Assembly (NCBI GenBank): GCA_017509685.1
Contig: JAFWPA010000065.1
Location: forward strand, 1 to 48,423
DNA length: 48,423 bases
From: Bacteroidales bacterium
Lineage (GTDB): Bacteria; Bacteroidota; Bacteroidia; Bacteroidales; UBA932
Reading direction: 5' to 3'
The notes below the pieces were generated by a model. That model saw only the letters and a program-made list of their open reading frames with translations, was not told the origin of the DNA and did not search any database. The first letter of the stretch is position 1, and each line of letters starts with the position of its first letter. The translations under genes and the position numbers were made by a program. Below, piece after piece: positions 1 to 9,574 of the stretch.

Positions 1-462
1 GGCCTTCTGCCAGGCGGCATATTGGAAGTAGGAATAGCTTTCGGGAGCGATGTCCTTGCCCTCAAGGGCGTTGCAGACCTCCTGGATGAAGATGTCGTAG
101 CTGCGGCCGTCGAACACCAGGTGGTGGAAGTCGCTCAGGAGATAGGTCTTATCCTTTCCAGGAACGATAACCACCTTGGCCAAAGGGCCTTTGCTGAGGT
201 CGAAGGGAAGGATGAAGCTTTCCTTTATGGCCTCCAGTTCCCCTTCCTGGATGGTGACGGGAACAGGAAGGTCGGTAGGAACCTGGCACACCTGTCCGTC
301 TACCTGCTCGAAGCGGGACTGCAGGGCGGGGTGGGCTGCCAGGACTTTCTGGACGGCCTCTTGCAGGTCTTCCGCGGATACTTCTCCGGGGAAGGTCCAC
401 ACCATAGGAATGTTGTAGATGGTTTCCTGCGGGGCTTTCATGCATTCCAGGAACACGCCGGC
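1..462 (-). CDS. NRPS condensation domain, partial (continuation of the upstream NRPS after an in-frame TAG)
   Basis: Reading the minus strand down from 462 gives an open frame to the window edge that starts AGVFLECMKAPQETIYNIP and contains HHLVFDG, the HHxxxDG catalytic motif of condensation domains. It is in the same frame as the 463-3543 gene and is separated from it only by one TAG. The first residues align with the start of the C domain inside the neighbouring 1987-aa NRPS (LTFQQTGLYLDC versus LTNQ-stop-AGVFLEC). The segment is therefore most simply the next C domain of the same protein. If translated independently it would need the ATG at 441 or the GTG at 456, and neither has a visible ribosome-binding site. 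The rest of the module lies outside the window. Confidence 0.85.
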
Positions 463-465
463 CTA
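463..465 (-). other. In-frame amber (TAG) codon interrupting the NRPS
   Basis: The codons run CTT ACC AAC CAG TAG GCC GGC GTG on the minus strand, and the C-domain homology continues in the same frame on both sides. The paralogous junction in the neighbouring NRPS reads LTFQQTG, so TAG sits where a Gln (CAG) is expected, one C-to-T change away. TAG is used as an ordinary stop by mnmG, ruvA, glyS and cdaA here, so a genome-wide amber reassignment is unlikely. Strain mutation, assembly error and local readthrough remain possible. Confidence 0.85.
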
Positions 466-3400
466 CTGGTTGGTAAGGGGCTGGGGTTTCAGCGCACTGT
501 CATCGGCGGCCTGGCCGGGCGTACCCTCTCCCGACATCCAAAGTTTGAGAATCTCGTTTTCTATGCTCTGGAGGCTGGCGGTCTTGGCAAAGGTGTTCAT
601 ATCGGCCTGGATGCCGTAGCGCTTGAACAGTTCGGTAGCCAGACGCAGGCCGCTCAGGGAGCTGAGGCCGTAGAGCATCAGGGGTTCGGTGAGCCCGGCG
701 CCTTCTATGCCGGTGGTTTCCTTGAGCAGGGCCGTGAGTTCTTCTTCCAGGAGGTTGAGCGGGGCGGCGGCCTGCTCCTGGGCCTTCCTGGCCTGCGGCT
801 TGGGCAGGGCCTTCACGTCCACCTTCTGGTTTACGTTGAGCGGAATGGCGTCTATCTGCATGGTAACGGAAGGCACCATATACGGCGGTTTGCGCTCCAT
901 AATGAAGGCGCTTAGGGCGGCCGTATCCACCTCCTGGTCGCTTACTATGTAGGCAGCCATGAACTTGCCGCCGCCTTCCTGGTCAAAGGCCTGTACGGTC
1001 ACGTCCTTGATGCCCGGGAACTCCCGGATGACGGCTTCCACTTCCTTGAGTTCGATACGGAAGCCGCGGATCTTCACCTGGGCGTCTTTCCGGCCGATAT
1101 ACTCGAGATCTCCGTCGGCCCGGTACCTCACTATGTCTCCGGTGCGATAGAGGCGTTTAAAGGCCTTATCTTTCTCGTAAGGGTTGTCTGCAAAGGACTC
1201 GGCAGTTTTGTCCGGGCGGCCCAGGTAACCGTCTCCTACCTGCAGGCCAGCCTCCAACAGCTCTCCGGCAGCTCCTACGGGCACCCGTCCCCCCGCCTTG
1301 TTCACCACAAAGCAGTGGATGCCGGGCTGCGGAACGCCGATGGGGATGTTCTCTTCCTGCTTCTTCACTTCCTTGGAAACCACATAGCAGAGGCTCTCGG
1401 AAGGGCCGTAGCAGTTGAACAGCTTGTAGTTGGGCAGCGGCAGGGCGCTCAACTTCTCGCCTCCGGTGTAAAGCACTTGCAGGCCCTTGCAACTGGGGTA
1501 GTTGATGGCAAACTGCGTGGCTACCTGGGTGGTCATGAAGCTGTGGGTAATCCCGTTCTGCTCAAAATAGTCGTGCAGGGCCTTCAGGTCCAGGCGGATC
1601 TCCTCGGGGATGAGATACAGGGTGGCTCCGGCCACCAGGGCGCCGTACAGGTCTCCCACAAAGGCGTCAAAACCAAAGCTGGAATAGGCTGTAAGCTTGC
1701 TCTGGGCCGTGATGCCCGTGCGCCAGGCGTGATGCTGGGCAAAGAGGGTCACGTTCCGGTGGTTGAGCATACAGCCCTTGGGCGTGCCGGTGGTGCCGCT
1801 GGTGTACAGCAGGACAAAGAGGTCGTCCGGCTTGGGGTTGGAAGTGGGCTTACCCTTGGGCAGGCCGGGAATGTCCCGGGTGGCCAGCACCGGCCCTTCG
1901 AAGCCTTCCACCAGCTCTGCCAGGCCGTCATCGGCTATGAGCAGGGCGCTGGAGGCGTCTTTTACCATGAACTGGAGGCGGTCCTTTGGATAGGAGGGAT
2001 CCAGCGGCTGATAAGCGCAGCCGGCCTTGATGGCACCCAGCGGGGCCACTACGGTATACTCGCTCCGGCCCAGGATGATGGAAACCACGTGGCCGGGTTT
2101 CACGGTTTTTTCGATGTAGGCGGCCAGGTTGTCAGACAACACGTCCACCTCCTTGTAAGTCAGTTTCTTATCGGCGCAGACAAGGGCCGTCTGGTCGGGG
2201 GCTTCCTTCACGCGTTCGCGCCAGAATTCCACCACGGTCTTCTCCGGGTCTCCCAGGGATTTGCCGGGGTTGAAACCGTCCAGAACCTTGATTTGGGCGG
2301 GGGAGGCGAACTCCAGCTGCCCCACGGTATCGGCCTTCTTGAGGGAGAGTACGGCGGCGGCCATGCTCTCGGCAAAGTTTCTGAGGATGCCCTCTGTATA
2401 CATGCTGGGACGGTACCAGAAACGCATCTCGTAGGGGCCTTCCACCGGCGTGAAGAGTTCTACCGAGAGGTTGAGACCCGGCGGATTGGTGCGCAGGTCT
2501 TCTCCCTGGATCCGCTCTCCTGCCAGGATCAGGGAAGGGACTTCTACCACGAACTGACCCTGGAAGCCAAAGTTGATGCCGGGTCCCAGACCCAGGTATG
2601 TTCCGCAGTCTGCCATGGAGAAGAACGGACGGGCCCTCAGCCCCATCGTCTGGGCTTTCATGTGGTCCAGAACCTCGCTGATGGGTGTTTCCGGCGTGGC
2701 ATTCACAAAGGCGGGCAGGGTATGCACGCACATGGTGAAAGCTGTTTTGGCCGCCACTCCCTTGCGTCCGTTCCAGATGGTGGAGAAGCTGGCGGCGTGG
2801 TCTGCATTCCAAGAGGCCAGCGTAAGGCCGAAGAGGGTGGTAAAGAGAATGCTGTCGGCATACCGGTAACGCTCCAGAATCTCCCGCATGGCCACGCTGT
2901 CAAGGGGCAGCTGCACCAGCAGCGAATGATAGGCCGATGGCTTGGCGCCATAGACGTCCGGCACAATACGGCTTTCGACCTCCGTGGCCGGGCCAAACTC
3001 CTGCGCAAACCACTGCTTGGCCTCTTCGAAGGCCTCGCTTTCCCGCTGCGCCTGCTCTTCCCGGGCCACATCGGCCCCGTTCATCTTCTCTGTAGCAACC
3101 TCCTTGCCCTCATAGGCGGCACCCAGATCCTGCAGCAAGATGGGGATGCAGGCGCCGTCGGCGATGATGTGGTGGAAATCTGCGTAGAACCAGGCGGCAT
3201 CGGGCGTTTTGTAAAGCTCCATCCGGAAGAGACGGTCTTTGTGCAGGTCCATAGGCCGCGCAAAGGTTCCCCTTACCTGGTCTATATTCTCTATTTCCTT
3301 AATCTCGGCCGTCCACGTTTCCTCCGTCTGCTCCATGCAGGGGACGCCGTCCACTTCCTTCACGTGCGAAAGGATGTAGGGATGGGCGGCCACAAAGGCC

Positions 3401-3543
3401 TCCAGGGCCTTTTTAAACTTCTGGAGGTCTATGGTGGGAGGCAGCTTGAACAGCAAAGCCTGCTGGTAGTTGCCGGATTTGTCGTCCAGACCCTGGCTGG
3501 CCAGGAACATGCTCAGTTGCGCTTGAGAAAGGGGAGAGGTCAT
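463..3543 (-). CDS. Non-ribosomal peptide synthetase, C-A-T module
   Basis: The 1026-residue product is one elongation module. An N-terminal condensation domain carries HHIIADG at residues 124-130. An adenylation domain (about 440-920) has LLYTSGTTGTPKG, YGPSES, YRTGD and NVNQKVD motifs. A carrier domain (about 940-1000) has the unusual core GLSSLSGLRLA rather than LGGxSL. The last residues, PLTNQ, already belong to the start of the next C domain, so the protein appears cut by the TAG at 463. Starting with a C domain suggests it takes an acyl or peptidyl group from another protein, or acts as a lipid-type starter. It lies 14 bp after the upstream NRPS and is co-transcribed with it. Its adenylation domain is very like the first one of that protein, and a hand-derived specificity code is DAGFYGCCYK (tentative). 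Confidence 0.9.
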   Translation of the reverse strand: MTSPLSQAQLSMFLASQGLDDKSGNYQQALLFKLPPTIDLQKFKKALEAFVAAHPYILSHVKEVDGVPCMEQTEETWTAEIKEIENIDQVRGTFARPMDLHKDRLFRMELYKTPDAAWFYADFHHIIADGACIPILLQDLGAAYEGKEVATEKMNGADVAREEQAQRESEAFEEAKQWFAQEFGPATEVESRIVPDVYGAKPSAYHSLLVQLPLDSVAMREILERYRYADSILFTTLFGLTLASWNADHAASFSTIWNGRKGVAAKTAFTMCVHTLPAFVNATPETPISEVLDHMKAQTMGLRARPFFSMADCGTYLGLGPGINFGFQGQFVVEVPSLILAGERIQGEDLRTNPPGLNLSVELFTPVEGPYEMRFWYRPSMYTEGILRNFAESMAAAVLSLKKADTVGQLEFASPAQIKVLDGFNPGKSLGDPEKTVVEFWRERVKEAPDQTALVCADKKLTYKEVDVLSDNLAAYIEKTVKPGHVVSIILGRSEYTVVAPLGAIKAGCAYQPLDPSYPKDRLQFMVKDASSALLIADDGLAELVEGFEGPVLATRDIPGLPKGKPTSNPKPDDLFVLLYTSGTTGTPKGCMLNHRNVTLFAQHHAWRTGITAQSKLTAYSSFGFDAFVGDLYGALVAGATLYLIPEEIRLDLKALHDYFEQNGITHSFMTTQVATQFAINYPSCKGLQVLYTGGEKLSALPLPNYKLFNCYGPSESLCYVVSKEVKKQEENIPIGVPQPGIHCFVVNKAGGRVPVGAAGELLEAGLQVGDGYLGRPDKTAESFADNPYEKDKAFKRLYRTGDIVRYRADGDLEYIGRKDAQVKIRGFRIELKEVEAVIREFPGIKDVTVQAFDQEGGGKFMAAYIVSDQEVDTAALSAFIMERKPPYMVPSVTMQIDAIPLNVNQKVDVKALPKPQARKAQEQAAAPLNLLEEELTALLKETTGIEGAGLTEPLMLYGLSSLSGLRLATELFKRYGIQADMNTFAKTASLQSIENEILKLWMSGEGTPGQAADDSALKPQPLTNQ

Positions 3544-3557
3544 AGTCAGTTGTTTTT

Positions 3558-6500
3558 TTATCCAAAATACTGTAACGTCCTAAGCATTTCAAAAGTCAAG
3601 TCGAGGTATTCGTTGGAGGTGTGGTCCCAACGGAAGCCCAGCCGGTGCAGGATCTGCATCGTATACACGGTGGAGGCCAGGGTTTCCACGCCTTCGGTTT
3701 CGGCGTTGGATTGCTGGTAGGCCACCAGCGGCGCCATGATGCGGGTCTTGGCGGGGTTGGCGTTTGCCTCCTCCACGCGGCGGGCGAATTCGTCCATTTC
3801 TACATATTCCAGCGGCTGTCCGTCAATCTTCTCCAGACGGGTGAAGATATCGTCCATGGGGATGATATGGTTGTTGGATACGTTGAAAACGCAGTTCTCC
3901 AGCGGGGTAGTGGCCAGCAGCACCATGGCCTGGGCCGACTGGTCGATGGGCGAGAACTCCATCTGGCCTTCCAGCATCTGGAACGGGCAGGCGCCCAGCA
4001 TCTTGAGGGCCTTGAGGCGGCCCATGGAGGCGTTGGCATTGAGGTTCACCTGGAACTCACCGTCCCGGGCGCGGGGTGACAGGTTGCCGGCGCGCAGGAT
4101 CTTGGCCTTGAGCTTTCCGTGAACCATATGCTCCAGGATGTGCCTTTCGGCCAGGAACTTGGAGTGCACGTACTGGTTGTCCGTGAGCTGGCCAAAGAAG
4201 AGCATCTGCTCGGTGAGAGTATCCGGAACGTTGCCCGGGGTAAGGCCGCCCACGCTCTCGGTGGATACGTGCACCAGGTAGGCTCCGTTCTTTTCGCAGA
4301 GGTCTACCAGGTTCTTGACGCCGCCGTAATTGATGTCTTCGATGTCCGTTCCCTTGGAGAAGTGCTTCACGTTGGCGGCGCAGTTGAACACCATGTCGAT
4401 GTCCGTCAGCGGAGCCAGGGTCTCGGGCATGGTAATGTCTCCCGCTACGGGCTTGATGCGCGTTCCAACCAGGCTACGGTAGTCTTTGTCAAAGTAGTAC
4501 ACCAGCATTTCCTTGAGGCGGCGCTCCGGGGTCAGGGTCCCCTTTTCTCTGAGGAGGCACCAGATGGTGGTATCCGGCCCGGTGGTTTCCAGCAGCTCCT
4601 TAAGCACATGGATGCCCAGGAAGCCGGTGGCACCGGTAAGGAGGATGTTCTTGCCCAGAAGCAGACGCTTTCCCTTGAGGAAGGATTCCAGGTTGTTCTG
4701 CGCCAGCAGGGTATCAATGGCCGAATAGTCGTAGTCGGTAATGTTGCTGTCCTGCTCCTGCGTACCCATGTCCCCCTTCAGGAAGGCCGCCAGGGAGCGG
4801 GCCGAAGGATGGGAGAAGACATCGGAATAGGCAAAGTGCAGCCCCTGTTTCTCTGCGTTCACCATCACGTTGGTAACCATGAGGGAAGAGCCTCCCAGGT
4901 CGAAGAAGGAATCCGTGGCACCTACTTTTTCTACGCCCAGAACCTCTGCAAAGATGTCGCAGAGGACCTTTTCCGTCTCTCCTATAGGCGCAATATACTC
5001 GTCCACGGAAGAAGGCGTGGCCTCCGGCAGGGCCTTGCGGTCCACCTTCTGGTTCACGTTGAGCGGGATGGCGTCCAGTTGCATCCACGCGGCGGGAACC
5101 ATGTACGGCGGTTTGCGTTCGCGGATGAAGTCTGCAGCGGCTTTGGAATCAAAGGTGCCGTCGGCCACCACATATGCGGCCAGGAACTTGCCGCCGGACG
5201 GGGCGTCGAAGGCCTGTACGGTCACATCCTTCACGCCCGGGAATTCCTGCAGCACACCCTCCACTTCCTTGAGCTCGATGCGGAAGCCGCGAATCTTGAC
5301 CTGGCGGTCTTTTCGGCCCACAAATTCAACGTTTCCGTCCGGACGGAAACGCACGATATCCCCGGAGCGGTACAGCCGTACACCGGGCTGGTAAGGGTTC
5401 TCAATGAAACTTTCGGCCGTCTTGTCCGGATTGTTGAGGTACCCGCGTCCCACGCCGTGACCGCCGATGAGCAACTCACCGGCAGCGCCGATGGGCAGGC
5501 GGCGCATCTTCTGGTCCGCCACATACAGCTGGACATTGGACAGAGGATGACCGATGGGAATGTTGTCCTCGCGTTCCAGGACCCGGAAGATGGAGGAGAA
5601 GATGGTACATTCCGTGGGACCGTAGCCGTTGTAGAAGGCATAGGAAGGCGGCGGCATGGAAATGAGTTTTTCTCCGCCCACGGACAGGTGTTTGAGGACG
5701 GGATTGTCCGGGAAGTTACGGGCATACATCACGCCCACCTGGGTGGTCATGAAGCTGTGCGTAACGCCGTTGTCTATCAGGAAGCGGTTCAAGGCCCCCA
5801 AATCGTGCCTTACGTCTTCGGGAATGATGCAGACGCAGGCTCCGCTGGTAAGGGCGGGGTACTGGTCCATCATATTGGCATCGAAGCCATAGCTGGCAAA
5901 GGCGGCCACCCTGTCGCCGGGCTTGAGCTGGTAATAGTCCCGGTACCAGGCGCAGAAATTGACCAGGTTGCGCTGTTCCAGCATACAGCCCTTGGGCGTA
6001 CCGGTGGAACCGGAGGTGTAGAGCAGGATAAACAGGCTTTCCGGCTTGGGCCCGGCTGTGGGCTTGCCTTCCGGCAGGTTGTCCAGCTGGTCAGTGGTGA
6101 GCACGGGACCGTTGTACTCCCCTACCAGCGGAACCAGTTCCTTGTCGGCAATGAGGAGCTTGGCGTGGGAATCCTTGATCATGAAATTGAGGCGCTCCGG
6201 CGGGTAGGAAGGATCCAGCGGCTGATAGGCGCAACCGGTCTTCAGGGCCGCCAGGGAGGCCTTGGTCATCCAGGCGTTGCGGCCGATGAGTACAGCCACC
6301 ACGTCTTCGTCCTTGAGACCGAAGGAAAGGATTTTGGCCGCAAGGGTGTCTGTGTAGCGGTCCAGTTCCTTGTAGCTGATGGTTTTGCCCTCAAAGAGCA
6401 CGGCCGGAGCATCCGGGTTGGACTGGGCCTGTTTGCGGAACAAGTCTACCACGGTCTGGCTCAGGTCTACCTCCTGGGTATAGTTGTTGAAGCTGTCCAG

Positions 6501-9500
6501 TTGCTTGAGGCGCTCGCCGTCCACGAAGGGAATCTCCGTGAGGGCAACATCCTTGAGCATACCTCTCACCACACACTCCATGGTTTCTGCAAAGGACTGG
6601 ATGAGCGGCTCGGTATACTGGCTGTCGTCATAGGCCAGGGCCAGTTCAGGGGCTTCTTCCGTGCCCTCGATGAAGATACTCAGCGGGAACTTGGGCGTGT
6701 CCTGCGTAAGGAGCTCGTCCTCAAGCGGTTTTCCGTTAACGGTGTGTTTTTCCACCAACCCCACCTGATAGGCCAGCATCACGGCCGGATGGAAGTCAAA
6801 GGCCGAAGACACCCTGGCAAAGGGATAGTTCTGGAAAGAGAGAGTAGTGGCAAAGTTGCGGTCCGTCTCCCGGAGGAAATCGGACACGTTCTGCTCCCCT
6901 ACCTCTCCGGAAAGCGGCATGGTGTTTACAAACATGCCGAACGTATTGGCGCAGCGCATGTCGCTCCGGCCGTTTGCCACGGTGCTCATGAACACTTTCT
7001 GTTTGCCGCAGAAGGCGCTTACGGTTACAAATGCGGCGCCCAGGAAGTAGCTGGCCGGCGAGATGCCCAGAGCATGGCAACGAGCCATGACATCGGCCCC
7101 GATCTTCTTGCGAAGCCAGACCTCATGGCCCACCTCGTCTTCCTGCGGTCTCTTGTCCGGGATGACGCCGGTTTCGTCTTCCTTGCCGGCCATCTGGTCT
7201 GCGAAGAAGGCTTCGGCCTGCTTGAATTCTTCGCTGTCCTGGTAGGCTTTCTGGTCTTTGGCGTAGCGGAAGTAGGTGTAGTCCTCCTTCTCCGGCTCCT
7301 TGCCTTCCAGGGCTCCGGTAAGCTGGGCCAGGAAGACGTCGTAGGAATGGCCGTCAAAGATGAGGTGGTGGAAATCGGCCATCAGGCGCAGTTTTCCGGG
7401 CGTCTGGACGATATTGAGCCGGTAGAGCGGTCCGGAGAGGTCGAAAGGCTGCATGAAGGCCTCTTTGAGGGCCTCATAATCGTCTTCGTTACGGAGCTTG
7501 ACGGACGGGATCTCCGGGTCTGGTTTTCCGGGCACCAGATATACTTTTCCATCTTTTTGCTGCAGCCGTCCGGTAACGCCCGGATGAGCCTCCAGAATGG
7601 CCAGCAGGGCCTTTTTTAGGGCTGACACCTGCGTGTCTTCCGGGAAGGTGAGGATAAACGGCAGGTTGTAGGCTGTGGAGGAAGGATTCCGGACGCAGTC
7701 CAGGTACAGGCCGGTCTGCTGGAAAGTGAGTTCCTGGGGTACATCCTCCGTGCTTTCCTCCTGGGATTCCTGTTTCTTGTCTTGGGACAGGAGGATATTA
7801 AGGATGTCATTCTCAATACTTTGCAGGCTGGCCGTCTTGGCAAAGCTGTTCATGTCCGGCTCCAGGCCGTAGCGTTTGTACAGCTCGGTGGCCAGGCGAA
7901 GGGCTCCCAGTGAAGACAGGCCGCTGTAGTACAGAGGGTCTGTAAGGCCAAAACCGCCGATGCCTACACTTTCCTTGATGATGTTGCTGATTTCTTCTTC
8001 CAGCACGTTGAGCGGGGCCACATGGGCTTCCGGTTTGTGCTCCTGGGGTTCCGGCTTGGGCAGGGCCTTTACATCCACCTTCTGGTTTACGTTAAGGGGA
8101 ATGGCCTCTATCTGCATGGTAACCGCCGGCACCATGTACGGGGGCTTCTTGCTGGCAATGAACTCATCCAGCTCCTGGATGTTGATTTCCTTGGGGCTCA
8201 CGATGTAGGCCGCCAGGAACTTGCCGGCACCAACGCCGGGCTCGTCAAAGGCCTGCACCGTAACGTCCTTGATATCAGGGAATTCGCGGATGATGGCCTC
8301 CACTTCCTTTAGCTCGATGCGGAAGCCGCGGATCTTGACCTGGCCGTCCTTTCGGCCCATAAATTCTATCTTTCCGTCTTTCCGCTCGCGGACGATGTCT
8401 CCGGTGCGGTAGGCGGTGCTGTATTTGGGATCGTTGTCAAAGGGGTTCTTCACAAACGCTTCGGCCGTTTTGTCGGGCCGGTTGAGGTAGCCAAGACCCA
8501 CCTGCGTACCGGTAATCCAGAGTTCTCCCGGCTCCCCCTTGGGAACCTGCTTGCCGTCTTTGACAATATAGACCTTGATGTCCTTCATCGGCCGGCCGAT
8601 GGGGATGTTCTCTTCCTGCTTTTTCACCTCTTCGCACACCACGTAGCAAATGGTTTCCGTGGGGCCGTAGCAGTTGAACAGGCGATAGTGCGGAAGCGGG
8701 AAGCTGGACATCTTTTCTCCGCCGGTGTACATGGTCTTGAGGCCCTTGCAGTCCGGATAGTTGATGGCGAACTGGGTGGCCACCTGGGTGGTCATGAAGC
8801 AGCACGTGATGCCGTTCTGCTCAAAGTAATCGTGCAGGGCAGGCAGGTTGAGGCGGATTTTTTCCGGAATGATGTAGAGAGTGCCGCCGCTGATGAGGGA
8901 ACTGTACAGGTCCGACACGAAGGCGTCAAAGCCGAAGCTGGCATAGGCCGATATGTGGGAGGTACGGTCCAGGCCCATGAGCTCGCTGTGATGGCTGCAG
9001 TACGCGTAAATGTTTCTATGACAGAGCATACAGCCCTTTGGCGTGCCGGTGGTGCCGCTGGTGTACAGCAGGATAAACAGGTCTTCCGGTTGGGGCTGCG
9101 GTGCCTTGGGCGTGCCGGGATGCAGTTTGCGGATGTCGGAGGTCTTTATGACCGGTCCCTTGTACTCCTTCAGGATGGGAAGGAGCTCCTCATCGGCCAC
9201 CAGCATCTTGGCGCCGGCATCCTTCATCATGAATTCCAGGCGTTCCGGCGGGTACGAAGGGTCCAGCGGGAGATAGGCGCACCCTGCCTTGAGCACACCC
9301 AGCGGGGCCAGCATCATATATTCGTTTCGGCCCAGCATGATGCCTACAACGCTCTTGGGGGGCACCTTGGACTCTATATAGGCAGCAAGGTTGTCCGTCA
9401 GCCGGTCTACTTCGGAGTAGCTTAATTGGATATTTTCATAAACCACAGCGGGTTGATTGGGATAGGCTTTCACCTGTTCGTGAAACGCCTCCAGAACCGT

Positions 9501-9521
9501 GTTTAAAGAAGTCAGGCTCAT
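3558..9521 (-). CDS. Non-ribosomal peptide synthetase, A-T-C-A-T-reductase
   Basis: The 1987-residue enzyme reads, in order: adenylation 1 (1-490, LLYTSGTTGTPKG at 151-163), carrier 1 (about 505-580, core GLSSLGALRLA), condensation (about 597-1010, HHLIFDG at 718-724), adenylation 2 (about 1025-1500, YTSGSTGTPKG), carrier 2 (about 1512-1582, canonical DLGGSSL) and an SDR-type thioester reductase (about 1620-1987, GATGFLG at 1630-1636 and a YVHSK Tyr/Lys pair). It has no thioesterase, so release should be reductive, giving a peptide aldehyde that may cyclise. NRPSs with terminal reductases that make dipeptide aldehydes or pyrazinones are known from gut bacteria. Kinship here is inferred from architecture only. 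Hand-derived codes are DASFYGCCYK and DAMFSGGIFK. It is the first gene after a divergent promoter region. Confidence 0.93.
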   Translation of the reverse strand: MSLTSLNTVLEAFHEQVKAYPNQPAVVYENIQLSYSEVDRLTDNLAAYIESKVPPKSVVGIMLGRNEYMMLAPLGVLKAGCAYLPLDPSYPPERLEFMMKDAGAKMLVADEELLPILKEYKGPVIKTSDIRKLHPGTPKAPQPQPEDLFILLYTSGTTGTPKGCMLCHRNIYAYCSHHSELMGLDRTSHISAYASFGFDAFVSDLYSSLISGGTLYIIPEKIRLNLPALHDYFEQNGITCCFMTTQVATQFAINYPDCKGLKTMYTGGEKMSSFPLPHYRLFNCYGPTETICYVVCEEVKKQEENIPIGRPMKDIKVYIVKDGKQVPKGEPGELWITGTQVGLGYLNRPDKTAEAFVKNPFDNDPKYSTAYRTGDIVRERKDGKIEFMGRKDGQVKIRGFRIELKEVEAIIREFPDIKDVTVQAFDEPGVGAGKFLAAYIVSPKEINIQELDEFIASKKPPYMVPAVTMQIEAIPLNVNQKVDVKALPKPEPQEHKPEAHVAPLNVLEEEISNIIKESVGIGGFGLTDPLYYSGLSSLGALRLATELYKRYGLEPDMNSFAKTASLQSIENDILNILLSQDKKQESQEESTEDVPQELTFQQTGLYLDCVRNPSSTAYNLPFILTFPEDTQVSALKKALLAILEAHPGVTGRLQQKDGKVYLVPGKPDPEIPSVKLRNEDDYEALKEAFMQPFDLSGPLYRLNIVQTPGKLRLMADFHHLIFDGHSYDVFLAQLTGALEGKEPEKEDYTYFRYAKDQKAYQDSEEFKQAEAFFADQMAGKEDETGVIPDKRPQEDEVGHEVWLRKKIGADVMARCHALGISPASYFLGAAFVTVSAFCGKQKVFMSTVANGRSDMRCANTFGMFVNTMPLSGEVGEQNVSDFLRETDRNFATTLSFQNYPFARVSSAFDFHPAVMLAYQVGLVEKHTVNGKPLEDELLTQDTPKFPLSIFIEGTEEAPELALAYDDSQYTEPLIQSFAETMECVVRGMLKDVALTEIPFVDGERLKQLDSFNNYTQEVDLSQTVVDLFRKQAQSNPDAPAVLFEGKTISYKELDRYTDTLAAKILSFGLKDEDVVAVLIGRNAWMTKASLAALKTGCAYQPLDPSYPPERLNFMIKDSHAKLLIADKELVPLVGEYNGPVLTTDQLDNLPEGKPTAGPKPESLFILLYTSGSTGTPKGCMLEQRNLVNFCAWYRDYYQLKPGDRVAAFASYGFDANMMDQYPALTSGACVCIIPEDVRHDLGALNRFLIDNGVTHSFMTTQVGVMYARNFPDNPVLKHLSVGGEKLISMPPPSYAFYNGYGPTECTIFSSIFRVLEREDNIPIGHPLSNVQLYVADQKMRRLPIGAAGELLIGGHGVGRGYLNNPDKTAESFIENPYQPGVRLYRSGDIVRFRPDGNVEFVGRKDRQVKIRGFRIELKEVEGVLQEFPGVKDVTVQAFDAPSGGKFLAAYVVADGTFDSKAAADFIRERKPPYMVPAAWMQLDAIPLNVNQKVDRKALPEATPSSVDEYIAPIGETEKVLCDIFAEVLGVEKVGATDSFFDLGGSSLMVTNVMVNAEKQGLHFAYSDVFSHPSARSLAAFLKGDMGTQEQDSNITDYDYSAIDTLLAQNNLESFLKGKRLLLGKNILLTGATGFLGIHVLKELLETTGPDTTIWCLLREKGTLTPERRLKEMLVYYFDKDYRSLVGTRIKPVAGDITMPETLAPLTDIDMVFNCAANVKHFSKGTDIEDINYGGVKNLVDLCEKNGAYLVHVSTESVGGLTPGNVPDTLTEQMLFFGQLTDNQYVHSKFLAERHILEHMVHGKLKAKILRAGNLSPRARDGEFQVNLNANASMGRLKALKMLGACPFQMLEGQMEFSPIDQSAQAMVLLATTPLENCVFNVSNNHIIPMDDIFTRLEKIDGQPLEYVEMDEFARRVEEANANPAKTRIMAPLVAYQQSNAETEGVETLASTVYTMQILHRLGFRWDHTSNEYLDLTFEMLRTLQYFG

Positions 9522-9542
9522 TGTTTCAGTGTTTGGTTTTCA

Positions 9543-9550
9543 CAAATTTA
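9543..9550 (-). promoter_or_regulatory. Bacteroidota -7 box for the NRPS operon
   Basis: TAAATTTG on the minus strand fits TAnnTTTG exactly and lies 21 bp before the NRPS ATG. No clear TTTG is seen at the -33 position. Confidence 0.6.
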
Positions 9551-9574
9551 GAAAAATAATCGAATATTTATCGT

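Noticed and set aside
463-3543. Genome-wide amber reassignment as an explanation for the NRPS TAG
   Set aside because: mnmG, ruvA, glyS, cdaA and the 190-aa protein all end at TAG exactly where their families end.
1315-3720. Long plus-strand open frames opposite the NRPS, secDF and dnaE genes
   Set aside because: They are frame shadows caused by GC-rich codon use. Their translations show no domain motifs, and the opposite strand has clear family motifs.
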